Of a DNA stretch of 31,448 nucleotides, positions 7,345 to 15,517 are shown piece after piece. Positions within the stretch are counted from its first letter, which is position 1; each line of letters begins with the position of its first letter. The position numbers were made by a program, and so were the translations under genes. The stretch comes from a bacterium (GTDB lineage Bacteria > Bacillota > Clostridia > Oscillospirales > Oscillospiraceae), in NCBI GenBank assembly GCA_019424865.1, contig JAHYYS010000026.1, positions 1 through 31,448 on the forward strand, written 5' to 3'. Under the pieces are notes generated by a model. The model did no database searches. It was given only the letters and a program-made list of their open reading frames with translations, and was not told the origin of the DNA.

Positions 7345-8529
7345 TTGTCCACCCTGCTCTCCCCCATCCGGGAATTTTTCCGAAAGGGCGACGTCCTTTT
7401 GCTCTCCCTGTGCCTGATTGCCAGCGGCTTGGGGCTGCTTTTGATTTTTTCTGCCACCCGGTGGGAGCACAACAACCGGGCCGTTATCATCCAGCTGATC
7501 GGCATCTGCCTGGGCGTTGTCGCCTATGTGGTGCTCACCTTTGTGGACTTTGAGCTGTTCACTGAAAAAAACTGGAAGCTCTTATTTTTCGGCGGCGTGG
7601 CGCTGATTCTGCTGATTCTTACGCCCCTTGGCGTGGAAATATACGGAAACCGCAACTGGCTGCACATCCCCGGCTTCCCCATGAACCTGCAGCCCAACGA
7701 AATTGTCAAAATTCCCTTTATCCTCCTGCTGGCGCTCCAGATTTCCAAAATACAAAGCCAGGGCCGGGACATCAGCTCCATCCCCTCCGTCCTTCAGATT
7801 GGGGGATATACGGTATTTATGCTGGGCCTGATCGCCGCCATCTGCGGAGATATGGGCACCTGTATGGTCTATATTATCATTTTTGCCACCATGGCCTGGG
7901 TGTCCGGGGTCAAGCTGCGCTGGTTCCTGATTGTGGGGGGCGGAATTGTGGCCGCGGCGCTGATCCTGTGGCTGTTTATCCTCCCGGATACCAGCCTGTG
8001 GGACAGCAACTACATTATTATGCGCTTCCGCGTGGTGCTGGACCACGATCTGGACCCCCTGGACAAGGGCTTTCAGCAAAGCCGCTCCATCCTGGCCATC
8101 GGCTCGGGGCGCCTGTTCGGGCAGGGCTATCTTCAGGGCATTCAGACCCAGGCCAATTATGACGGCGCACTCCCTGCCCGGGATACCGACTTCATCTTCG
8201 CCGTGTGCGGCGAGGAGTTCGGACTGGTGGGCTGCACCCTGCTTCTGCTGATTCTGGCCTCCATTGTGCTGCGGTGCGTCTGGGTCAGCCGGCGCGCGGG
8301 CTCCCCCTTCTCCGCCTATGTGTGCATGGGCATGGCGGGCATGATTTTGGCGCAGGTTGTCTTCAATGTGGGCATGTGTCTGTATGTGCTCCCTGTCATG
8401 GGGCTGACGCTGCCCTTTATCAGCTACGGCGGCTCGTCCATCATTACACTGTTTGCCGCTATGGGCATCGTGTCCAGCACAAAGGCCAGAACGCTGCCCA
8501 GCTGGCTGCGGGACCGCAGTCAGGTATAG
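7345..8529 (+). CDS. rodA: SEDS-family peptidoglycan glycosyltransferase, RodA-like
   Basis: RodA polymerises lipid II in the elongation machinery together with a class B PBP. It is an integral membrane protein with about ten hydrophobic segments over 394 residues. SEDS landmarks are visible: NRNWL at about 102-106, LQPNEIVK at about 115-122 (most family members have Ser where Asn is seen), GFQQSRSILAIGSGRLFGQGYLQG after the large loop, the DTDFIFAVCGEEFG segment whose Asp (about D282) matches the proposed catalytic Asp, and a C-terminal LPFISYGGSS. FtsW and SpoVE share the same fold, so the RodA label rests on overall resemblance and on a lone locus without the mur/fts cluster. The start is TTG, eight bases after GAGGAGGTG; no better start is seen. 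Confidence 0.88.
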   Translation: MSTLLSPIREFFRKGDVLLLSLCLIASGLGLLLIFSATRWEHNNRAVIIQLIGICLGVVAYVVLTFVDFELFTEKNWKLLFFGGVALILLILTPLGVEIYGNRNWLHIPGFPMNLQPNEIVKIPFILLLALQISKIQSQGRDISSIPSVLQIGGYTVFMLGLIAAICGDMGTCMVYIIIFATMAWVSGVKLRWFLIVGGGIVAAALILWLFILPDTSLWDSNYIIMRFRVVLDHDLDPLDKGFQQSRSILAIGSGRLFGQGYLQGIQTQANYDGALPARDTDFIFAVCGEEFGLVGCTLLLLILASIVLRCVWVSRRAGSPFSAYVCMGMAGMILAQVVFNVGMCLYVLPVMGLTLPFISYGGSSIITLFAAMGIVSSTKARTLPSWLRDRSQV

Positions 8530-8555
8530 TCGTTCTTCTGCAAAATCAGGTTCTG

Positions 8556-8597
8556 TTGAAAAATGGTCTGTCACCATAGTGACAGACCATTTTTCAA
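8556..8597. terminator. Bidirectional intrinsic terminator between rodA and the sugar operon
   Basis: A perfect 19-bp stem (8556-8574 with 8579-8597) closes a 4-nt CATA loop. A-rich and T-rich ends (GAAAAA and TTTTTC) are inside the stem, so RNA from either strand ends its hairpin in U-rich sequence. It stops rodA on the plus strand and the long operon on the minus strand, and sits at the GC-rich to AT-rich boundary. Confidence 0.8.
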
Positions 8598-8735
8598 TCT
8601 CGGGCTTATACACACATCTCTCGTATTTATAAAACACCCAAAGTTTCATTCAGTTCTAAACTGCAAGATCATGTAAGTACATTTCATTGCCGGTTTTGGC
8701 CGCTAACTAAAAACTCTAGCATTTCGTCATGATGC

Positions 8736-10115
8736 CTATTCTCTCTCAGCAAGGTATGTAAATAGTCTGACCACCTCCTGATCAACCCCCTTGGCAATTG
8801 GGCCTGGCTCACCAGAAAATTTGAACGCTTCAAATCTCTCATACTTTGCATAGGGATACAATGTACTTGATACAAAGTACCCATTTTCTCCGTTGGCATA
8901 TGCCGCCACCATTGTATTGCCAGGTAACACCGCTTTTTTGATTTCTTTTCCCACTTCATGAAAAACCTCAAACGGAAGTGTTGCAATAGCCAAATCACCA
9001 ACCTGGATAATCCGGAGTTCTGCATCAATATTGCGTTTCAAAGTACTTGCGCGAATCTGTTCTCTGATTTTTTCCGCCCACTGAGTATAAACGTTATATA
9101 CTTTTTCTGCAGTAGAGTCTTTTCCCCGTTCCGCTTCAAGTTTTTTCGCGTAGTGGTCTAGTCTTCGCCCCAAAGTTTCCTCATCTACCGCAATATCCAA
9201 AGGTGCAGAAAAACGGGTACATTTTACTCTGACTGAATGTGAAAGAGTTTTTCCATCATTTTTCAATGCACACAACACGTTTTCAGCTAATTGTGCTCCC
9301 AACTGACTTGCCGCTTCAAATCCACCCCGAACGGTTGGATTAATATCACCGCAGCACCCATTCAAAAACAATACGGCAGCGTCAGGGTAAATCGCTTTCA
9401 AAGAATGCTGTAATCCCCATAAAAAATCCGCACTGATTTGGTAATTGGTATATTCAAGCACAACTGGGTGACAAGCATAATTGATTAATAACGCGCGGGT
9501 ACCTTTATCATCATACACTCGAAGAACCAAAAGTTCATTATCAATATACGTATCAGGGGATAGGCCCTGCTCCAGGAGTTGATCTACCGGCAAGATATCT
9601 GCTTGATCCTCACCATCCCAGTTTCTTGTCTCCCAGTTTTCTGTTTCAGGCCCGCCCCACATTTGCTGAAGCACTCGGTTGACACCGATCGTCCCAACTC
9701 CGCGATGAAGTGTTATGGTAGCCGCACTGCAGTTATGATAAGCGTCCAGCGCACAGGTTAAGATAGTGTCAGCAAGCATATCTAAAAACTGTTCTGAGAC
9801 TTTTCCCATCCCAAGCATGTAGATAGTATTTGGGCCAGAGTGCGTATGTGTACAGCAAATCACGATATTGTTTTTGGAAACTCCTATTTTTTCAGAGATC
9901 TTGGCAATCGTTTTTTGAGCAAAGGTGCTCTCTACTCCGATAAGGTCACAACAAATAAAAATTACAGTGTTTGCTCCATCCCCAATCGAAATACATTTGA
10001 CAAAAAGTGGGTCGTGTACCCCAGTCGCAGTGTGGTCACGTCCAACATAGCCGCATAACCACAGATCTTTTTGGTAAGGAATCTCCTTTTGAGATATTCC
10101 GACTAAGTAGCTCAT
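8736..10115 (-). CDS. Neutral/alkaline ceramidase-fold protein (PF04734-like), cytosolic, probable sugar-operon hydrolase
   Basis: The 459-residue protein has the hallmarks of the neutral ceramidase N-terminal domain: CTHTHSGPN at about 88-96, YACHPVVLEYTNYQISAD at about 213-230, NGCCGDINP at 252-260, PFEVFHEVGKEI at 381-392, and YANGENGYF at about 406-414. By comparison with the Pseudomonas enzyme, as I remember it, H90 or H92, H216, E383 and Y413 would be the zinc ligands. The family's catalytic Ser (the S of GDVSP or GNLSP) is Asn (N259) here. There is no signal peptide or lipobox, and the protein is about 200 residues shorter than secreted ceramidases, lacking their C-terminal domain. It is the last gene of the sugar-import operon, starting 5 bp after a permease gene, with its ribosome site inside that gene. 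I infer a metal-dependent hydrolase acting on an imported (amino-)sugar. True ceramidase activity is doubtful. Confidence 0.8.
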   Translation of the reverse strand: MSYLVGISQKEIPYQKDLWLCGYVGRDHTATGVHDPLFVKCISIGDGANTVIFICCDLIGVESTFAQKTIAKISEKIGVSKNNIVICCTHTHSGPNTIYMLGMGKVSEQFLDMLADTILTCALDAYHNCSAATITLHRGVGTIGVNRVLQQMWGGPETENWETRNWDGEDQADILPVDQLLEQGLSPDTYIDNELLVLRVYDDKGTRALLINYACHPVVLEYTNYQISADFLWGLQHSLKAIYPDAAVLFLNGCCGDINPTVRGGFEAASQLGAQLAENVLCALKNDGKTLSHSVRVKCTRFSAPLDIAVDEETLGRRLDHYAKKLEAERGKDSTAEKVYNVYTQWAEKIREQIRASTLKRNIDAELRIIQVGDLAIATLPFEVFHEVGKEIKKAVLPGNTMVAAYANGENGYFVSSTLYPYAKYERFEAFKFSGEPGPIAKGVDQEVVRLFTYLAERE

Positions 10116-10120
10116 ATTCT

Positions 10121-10960
10121 CTACCCTTTCACCGCACCTTCCACCAGGCCATCAATCAATTGGCGATTGAAGAAAATCACTAAGATAATTCCCGGAATGC
10201 TGGTAAAAATACCAGCGGCAGCCATCCCGCCAAAATCAACATCATACTGAGTCGCGTATGTTGTGACGAACATAGTCAAAGTTCCTGTCTCAGAGTTCGA
10301 GAGGACCAGCGGAATGAGAACCTCATTCCAGGCAGTGATAAAGGTAAAAATCGCACAGGAGGCTACCCCTGGCCGTACAACAGGCAGGACAATCCGGTAC
10401 ATAATCCCCAGTTTTGTACAGCCATCAATTCGTGCCGATTCATAAAGCTCGTATGGAACATCCTGGAAAAATCCTCTCATCATCCAAGCTGTCATGGGTG
10501 CCATAAACATAACAAATACTGCCGTAATACCAGGGTAAGAACCGCTGAGCCCCAATTTAGTCAAGATAATATAAAGTGGAATAATTAATATAATGGCGGG
10601 TGCCATCTGAATAGAAAGAGTACCAAACGAAACCAAATCTTTCCCCTTAAATCGGAAGAATGCGGTAGCATAGGCACACATTACACTGACAATCATAGTT
10701 AGAGCAGTAGAAATTACTGTGATAATAACCGATGCTTTAAACGCTCTCAGGAACATCTCTTTATGAAACAGATCTACATAGGTCTTAAGGGACGACTCCC
10801 AAATGTTAAAGTTAGACATATCGATCAAATTTCGATAGGGTTGCAGACTTGTTATTAGCATCCATATCACTGGCGCGATAAAGAAAAGAGCCAGGAAAGA
10901 TATAGCAAAATAAAAAGCAATAGATTTACTAACAAATTCAGATTTTCGGTTTCGTTTCAT
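10121..10960 (-). CDS. Carbohydrate ABC transporter permease, MalG/UgpE type
   Basis: This is an inner-membrane permease of 279 residues with about six hydrophobic segments. It has the cytoplasmic coupling (EAA-type) loop ESARIDGCTKLGIMYRIVLP at about 187-206, which would dock an ATPase. The cytosolic N-terminus and the SFN-type periplasmic loop after TM1 (DMSNFNIWESSLKTY) fit the MalG-like half of CUT1 sugar importers. The ATG at 10960 has AGGAGAGGGGG upstream. It pairs with the permease gene 17 bp upstream and the solute-binding lipoprotein beyond it. No ATPase gene is present, so it presumably uses a shared MsmX/MsmK-type ATPase encoded elsewhere. Confidence 0.93.
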   Translation of the reverse strand: MKRNRKSEFVSKSIAFYFAISFLALFFIAPVIWMLITSLQPYRNLIDMSNFNIWESSLKTYVDLFHKEMFLRAFKASVIITVISTALTMIVSVMCAYATAFFRFKGKDLVSFGTLSIQMAPAIILIIPLYIILTKLGLSGSYPGITAVFVMFMAPMTAWMMRGFFQDVPYELYESARIDGCTKLGIMYRIVLPVVRPGVASCAIFTFITAWNEVLIPLVLSNSETGTLTMFVTTYATQYDVDFGGMAAAGIFTSIPGIILVIFFNRQLIDGLVEGAVKG

Positions 10961-10977
10961 AATGTCCCCCTCTCCTT

Positions 10978-11907
10978 TTATTGACTTGCTTTACGTAGCA
11001 TTCTTGCGTAGAACACTGAAAGGACAAGTGTAATCAGCATAACGAAATAGGCAATAGCCGAAGCATATCCCATATTGAGGAAATTAAAAGCTGTCTTATA
11101 TACGTACATATAGGTTAGCGTCGTCATATTGTCTGTTCCGCCCAACGGAGTAAGGGTATACAAAAGATCAAACACCTTTAGTGCCCAAATGGACTGAAGC
11201 ATAACTACAACTATCAATACATACCGGATAGAAGGCAATGTTATATAGAAGAATCGTTTAATCGCTCCAGCTCCATCGCATATGGCTGCCTCATGCAGAG
11301 TCTTAGGGACCATTTGAAGAGCAGAAAGCATTAAGATTGCAACAAAAGGTATATTTTTCCAAACATCAGCTAAAATAACAAAAGAAATTGAGACAACTGG
11401 ACTGATGTTAAACCAATAGACATCTTGTGAGATGATCCCCAGTTGGCGGAGAATAATTGTAAAGATTCCAGAAGACGGATCAAGGATCCATTTCCACATT
11501 AGACCATTCACTGCCTTGGGGATGCACCAAGGAATCAGCATAAAGATCATAAAGAGTGGTTTTCCAAAAAAATCTCTTCGAACGAGCAAAGCTACACCAA
11601 GACCAATTATTGTAGTTAATACCACAACGCCGACACTGTAATACAATGTTTTCCATAGGCTGGAAAGAAATACTTCATCTTGGAACATTGCGATATAGTT
11701 CTCCAGCCCAATAAAATGCATTCCAGAACTGACATTAAGTTTGTAATCAAAAAAGCTGATAACAAAGGAGTAGATAATAGGAAGCACTCCTCCGATCAGG
11801 AACAGGACAACTATAGGTGCGGTCAGCACATATGGAAACTTCTTTTCACTGATCCTGTCAAATCTCTGAGACACACGAGAAGTTAACTTATTAATACCGT
11901 TTAACAC
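10978..11907 (-). CDS. Carbohydrate ABC transporter permease, MalF/UgpA type
   Basis: A 309-residue membrane protein with six predicted hydrophobic segments. The coupling loop LHEAAICDGAGAIKRFFYIT follows the EAA---G pattern of the MalF-like half of CUT1 importers. The start is GTG at 11907, seven bases after GAGGTG. It heterodimerises by inference with the permease encoded 17 bp downstream. A 17-bp perfect hairpin lies between its start and the upstream solute-binding-protein gene, an arrangement that often lets the binding protein be made in excess over the permeases. Confidence 0.93.
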   Translation of the reverse strand: MLNGINKLTSRVSQRFDRISEKKFPYVLTAPIVVLFLIGGVLPIIYSFVISFFDYKLNVSSGMHFIGLENYIAMFQDEVFLSSLWKTLYYSVGVVVLTTIIGLGVALLVRRDFFGKPLFMIFMLIPWCIPKAVNGLMWKWILDPSSGIFTIILRQLGIISQDVYWFNISPVVSISFVILADVWKNIPFVAILMLSALQMVPKTLHEAAICDGAGAIKRFFYITLPSIRYVLIVVVMLQSIWALKVFDLLYTLTPLGGTDNMTTLTYMYVYKTAFNFLNMGYASAIAYFVMLITLVLSVFYARMLRKASQ

Positions 11908-11927
11908 GGGAATTCACCTCTTTTCTG

Positions 11928-11963
11928 GCATAGAAAGCGGTCTGTCCAGACCGCTTTCTATGC
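11928..11963. repeat. 17-bp perfect inverted repeat between binding-protein and permease genes
   Basis: GCATAGAAAGCGGTCTG (11928-11944) is the exact reverse complement of 11947-11963, with only TC between the arms, so in RNA the inner pairs open to form the loop. It is 13 bp past the binding-protein stop. There is no U-run after it on the minus strand, so it is better read as a 3'-end stabilising or partial-termination hairpin than as a full terminator. Confidence 0.75.
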
Positions 11964-11976
11964 CGCACGAAGCCAT

Positions 11977-13281
11977 TCACGCCCCACTACTCTCTTTATA
12001 ATTTTCTACAATTTCCTTGCACTTCTCTTCTGCGTCGTTAAGGGCCTGTTCCACGGTCTTTTTGCCATTCAAGCAATTAACAACTTCAGACTGTAATGCA
12101 TCAGTAAATTCAACACCGTATGGGGCAGCAAAGCGGTTAGAGTAACTCTTTGCCTGCTCCTTAAATGCAGCCAGAGCGGGAATTATCTCGTTCATCTCAG
12201 GATCATCATAAAGTGACAGTCTCACCGGAGGAAACATAGAGTCAGCGCACAGAACCTTCTGGGACTCAGGACTTGCCAAAAACTCGAGAAGTTTTAGCGC
12301 ATTGTCCTTATTCTTTGCATACTTGCTCACAACATACCCCTCTGATCCAGAGACTGATGCGGTGTTCCCATCCACAGTGGGGATAGTGGTCCATCCAAGA
12401 TCTTCGATGTCCATCAGCGAGATCTCAGGATTTCCAACATGTGCGTAGGTATTCGCCCAGCAGATTGTAAAGGCGGTCTTTCCCTTGATAAATGCTTGTT
12501 GCTGTTCCCATCCACCCGGGTTGCTCAGGGAGGAGGGCTCCGCAATACCAAGATCGAAAAACTCCTTGAGCATATTCATCGCCTTAACGCCGCTTTCATC
12601 ATTAAAAACTACGTTGTCGTTCTCATCAACCAGTTTGCCTCCGCACAAATACTGTGCCAGCTCCCACTGGATAGTGGAACCATAAGGAGAGCCGTAAGAG
12701 AACACTATACCGCTGTTCCCATTCTGATTGCACTGTTGAGCCATGCTCACCAACTCCTCCCAAGTCGTGGGAGGCTTCTCGGGATCTAAACCGGCTTGAC
12801 GCAGTACATCCTTGTTATACCAGAGGATATTAACACTTGCTATCCGTGGTAAGCCATAAAATCGATCCTTATATACCGTGGCATCAAAGGAAGCGGGATT
12901 CAAATCTTCTTTTAATTCAGGCGTGATTCTTTCCGTAATGTCTTCAAGATGTCCAGCCTCCGCCCATTCGGCTGTGGTTGTAGCATAGGACCAAATCAGA
13001 TCATAATCCAGATTCTTGGCTGCGAAACCACTGGTAACCTTAGTGTGCAGATCGTCGATCCCCATCTCAGTCAGCTCAACCTCAATACCAGTTTCTTCAG
13101 TAAACTTATCGAGGAGTTCGTACTGTGCATCAATGCCCCCTACACAGGCGACCTTAACAATTTTACTGCCGCTGTTCCAAGGATCCGCATCATTTTGACC
13201 GCAGCCGGTCAGCATGGATAAGCTTATTACACCGAGAAGCAAAAAACTTATAAGCCTTTTAACATACCTTTTTGTAAACAT
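11977..13281 (-). CDS. Extracellular sugar-binding lipoprotein (family 1 solute-binding protein)
   Basis: The protein captures a carbohydrate outside the cell and delivers it to the two permeases encoded downstream. It is 434 residues long. A Lys/Arg-rich start (MFTKRYVKRLI), a hydrophobic core and lipobox LTGC give a lipoprotein signal peptide ending at about Cys 27. The mature part has the family 1 binding-protein pattern: a TGIEVELTEM strand, YDLIWSYA, FYGLPRIASVNILWYNKDVL, TTWEEL, FIKGKTAFTICW and a C-terminal helical lobe. The open frame reaches 13314, but the ATG at 13281 has AAAGGAGG nearby and starts a proper signal peptide. The ligand cannot be told from sequence. Its bases are more balanced than its AT-rich neighbours, still below the flanking core. 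Confidence 0.94.
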   Translation of the reverse strand: MFTKRYVKRLISFLLLGVISLSMLTGCGQNDADPWNSGSKIVKVACVGGIDAQYELLDKFTEETGIEVELTEMGIDDLHTKVTSGFAAKNLDYDLIWSYATTTAEWAEAGHLEDITERITPELKEDLNPASFDATVYKDRFYGLPRIASVNILWYNKDVLRQAGLDPEKPPTTWEELVSMAQQCNQNGNSGIVFSYGSPYGSTIQWELAQYLCGGKLVDENDNVVFNDESGVKAMNMLKEFFDLGIAEPSSLSNPGGWEQQQAFIKGKTAFTICWANTYAHVGNPEISLMDIEDLGWTTIPTVDGNTASVSGSEGYVVSKYAKNKDNALKLLEFLASPESQKVLCADSMFPPVRLSLYDDPEMNEIIPALAAFKEQAKSYSNRFAAPYGVEFTDALQSEVVNCLNGKKTVEQALNDAEEKCKEIVENYKESSGA

Positions 13282-13332
13282 CAAACATCCTCCTTTAATC
13301 CTCATGATAAACAACTTATTGGAACGATTACG

Positions 13333-14352
13333 TTAACTGAGTGGAAGCGTCACGGGTTTGCCGCTCTTAATGGACCGGTGCATCGCTTCAATAATTTCTG
13401 CCACACGATACGCAGACTCAACGTTAGGTTCAGGTTCTCGCTGTTCAAGAATACAATCAATAAAATGGTCGTGGGCCAGTTTAAATGCGCCTGCCACTTT
13501 TCCATTTTCAGTATATAGGACATTGAAGGTAGGAATGGAGCCTTGGGCTTCGTCGTAGGCAATAATTTGATCGACGCCGGTGTCCATATTGATAAAACCT
13601 CGTTCCAGGTAAATCTGCTTTTTCCCGTCAGCGGTAATGGGGTAGGTATTGGGAACGATCCAACTATTTTCCACCGTTCCAATACAGCCATTTTCAAATT
13701 TAACCGAAGCTTGGATTGCATCGTAGCTATCAATTCCCCGGCTAATCAAAACTTTTTTCACTCCGGTAGCATACACTTCGCTGATTCCACACTCGAACAT
13801 CCAAAGGAACAAGTCCACATCATGGCTGCCCAAAAAGCTCATACAGCTTGTTTTAGACGCCCAGCTCATCATTTCGGTAGAAACCCATAATGTATCGTTG
13901 AGCTTGGTGGACATCATCACCGGCGCACCCATTTTTCCTGACTGAATCATTTCCTTTGCTTTGGCAAAAGGCGGAGACCACCGATTGGTATAATTAACCA
14001 TACAGCAAAGCCCGGGATGCTTGTTCTTCTCCTCACGGATACGCTTTGCATCAGGCAGAGTAGTTGCAAGAGGTTTTTCCATCAGAACATGCTTCTCTGA
14101 CTGAAGGCATGCGATTACAGGCTCCGCATGAGCAAAATCTGGCGTTGCCACAATAACCGCATCAATCTCTTCTTGTTTCAGCATTTCATGGTAATCTGTA
14201 TACGCATGAATTTGATACTGCTTTGCAATTGTCTCTGCTCGTACAGGGTTGAGGTCACATACCGCCACAAGTTCCTCATGTACGCCTTCCGATACTGCTT
14301 GTGCATGTACCTCGCCCAGGATACCAGCACCGATTACCGCAACTTTGATCAT
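13333..14352 (-). CDS. Gfo/Idh/MocA family NAD(P)-dependent oxidoreductase
   Basis: This is a sugar-type dehydrogenase of 339 residues from the chosen start. The N-terminal Rossmann fold has VAVIGAGILGEVHAQAV at the beginning (GxGxxG), then AVCDLNPVRAE. The family motif EKPLATT is present, followed by NYTNRWSP and the C-terminal alpha/beta domain. Members oxidise or epimerise sugars, inositols and sugar phosphates. The substrate here is unknown and would be the imported compound or its phosphate. The frame reaches 14373, but the ATG at 14352 starts MIKVAVIG and has AAGGAA about 10 nt upstream. It is 22 bp after the ROK gene and 51 bp before the binding-protein gene, within the same operon. 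Confidence 0.93.
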   Translation of the reverse strand: MIKVAVIGAGILGEVHAQAVSEGVHEELVAVCDLNPVRAETIAKQYQIHAYTDYHEMLKQEEIDAVIVATPDFAHAEPVIACLQSEKHVLMEKPLATTLPDAKRIREEKNKHPGLCCMVNYTNRWSPPFAKAKEMIQSGKMGAPVMMSTKLNDTLWVSTEMMSWASKTSCMSFLGSHDVDLFLWMFECGISEVYATGVKKVLISRGIDSYDAIQASVKFENGCIGTVENSWIVPNTYPITADGKKQIYLERGFINMDTGVDQIIAYDEAQGSIPTFNVLYTENGKVAGAFKLAHDHFIDCILEQREPEPNVESAYRVAEIIEAMHRSIKSGKPVTLPLS

Positions 14353-14374
14353 TACTTTCTCATTCCTTTCCATT

Positions 14375-15448
14375 TTAAATAAAATTAGAGATCCACCGCT
14401 CGATTACAACAATAGCGGCACCTTGATAGGAACTTTGCTGCAAACTATTTTGTACGATGAACTGAGGCATATTTTCTGCAGGGAGCATTGTACTCAGGGT
14501 CTCCTGTACCTTTTCAATATAGCCAGGCAGCAAATTGATATAGCTGCTCTCCAGTACAACAACGTGGGGGTTAAGCATCCAGCACACATTCTGCAGCGCC
14601 TCTGCAAGTACGGGTATGGTACTTTCGATATAGCTCAAAACTTCATCCTGATTGCTGAAATTTCGGACGTTAACTGAAGATATCTGTTTTTCTAACGTGG
14701 TTCCTCCAATCCTCATTTGTCCAAAGTCACCTGCCACACTGTTTTTGCCCATGACCAAGACGCCGTTCGCCATAACCGCTCCGCCAACACCCTCTCCTAT
14801 GTATCCATAGAACACGGATTTTTCATCGCTTTTTTCAATATTTTGGGCGTGGTAGCGTACAGCATATTTCACGTCCTCATCAATGAAAACGGGAATGCCG
14901 TCAAATACATCCCCCAACAGTTTTCGGAGATGAATATGAGAAAGTTCCGCAATTCGGATGCAATTGACTTGGTCCTGTTGATATAAGTATGGGCCAGGGA
15001 CAATAATGCCTACACCCAGAATATCTCCAGCCACTAGAGAAGCGTTCTGAGCCGCTTGACGAAATTCTTTTAAGGCACTACACAGATTTTCTTCGTAGGA
15101 CATTTTATTGTCATACTCCCAAGAGATACCTTCGTTGCTATTGCCGCAACGCAGATTAAGCATCTTTAGCAAAAAATTTCGGGTCGTCAAGTCCAAAATA
15201 AAAATTTTCTTCTTTTCTGTATCCAAGGAAACAGCGCAGGCCTTCCTGCCAACCTTAGTCGATTGGACTTTTGTCTCGACTGCAACCCCACATTCCAAAA
15301 AGGTATCTACGATTTTACCGACTGTCATAAGGCTCAGAGAGGTTTTTGCTGAAATATCGTTCCGCGAAATAGAGCTCTCTGAATTGATGGCTTTGAATAC
15401 GCTCATCATATTTTGTGTTTTAATGCTTCTTAAATCAATTTGACTCAT
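14375..15448 (-). CDS. ROK-family transcriptional regulator (NagC/XylR type) lacking the zinc motif
   Basis: A probable repressor or activator of this operon, 357 residues long. Residues of about 10-60 form a winged-helix DNA-binding domain (SISRNDISAKTSLSLMTVGK). The ROK domain follows, with GVGIIVPGP at about 145-153, FIDEDVKYAVR at about 188, and GEGVGGAVMANG at about 218. The segment that normally reads GH..V followed by CxCGxxGCLE is reduced here to DFGQMRIGGTTLEKQ (about 241-255), so the zinc-binding His and Cys residues are missing. The effector is likely a sugar or sugar phosphate, by family knowledge. The ATG has AAAGGAG about 7 nt upstream. It is 69 bp after the SIS gene. Confidence 0.9.
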   Translation of the reverse strand: MSQIDLRSIKTQNMMSVFKAINSESSISRNDISAKTSLSLMTVGKIVDTFLECGVAVETKVQSTKVGRKACAVSLDTEKKKIFILDLTTRNFLLKMLNLRCGNSNEGISWEYDNKMSYEENLCSALKEFRQAAQNASLVAGDILGVGIIVPGPYLYQQDQVNCIRIAELSHIHLRKLLGDVFDGIPVFIDEDVKYAVRYHAQNIEKSDEKSVFYGYIGEGVGGAVMANGVLVMGKNSVAGDFGQMRIGGTTLEKQISSVNVRNFSNQDEVLSYIESTIPVLAEALQNVCWMLNPHVVVLESSYINLLPGYIEKVQETLSTMLPAENMPQFIVQNSLQQSSYQGAAIVVIERWISNFI

Positions 15449-15517
15449 TGTCTGCTCCTTTACTGTTAAACCCTATTTGTCAACCACTGTCGGGAGCATA
15501 CAAAAAACCTCAAAAAT

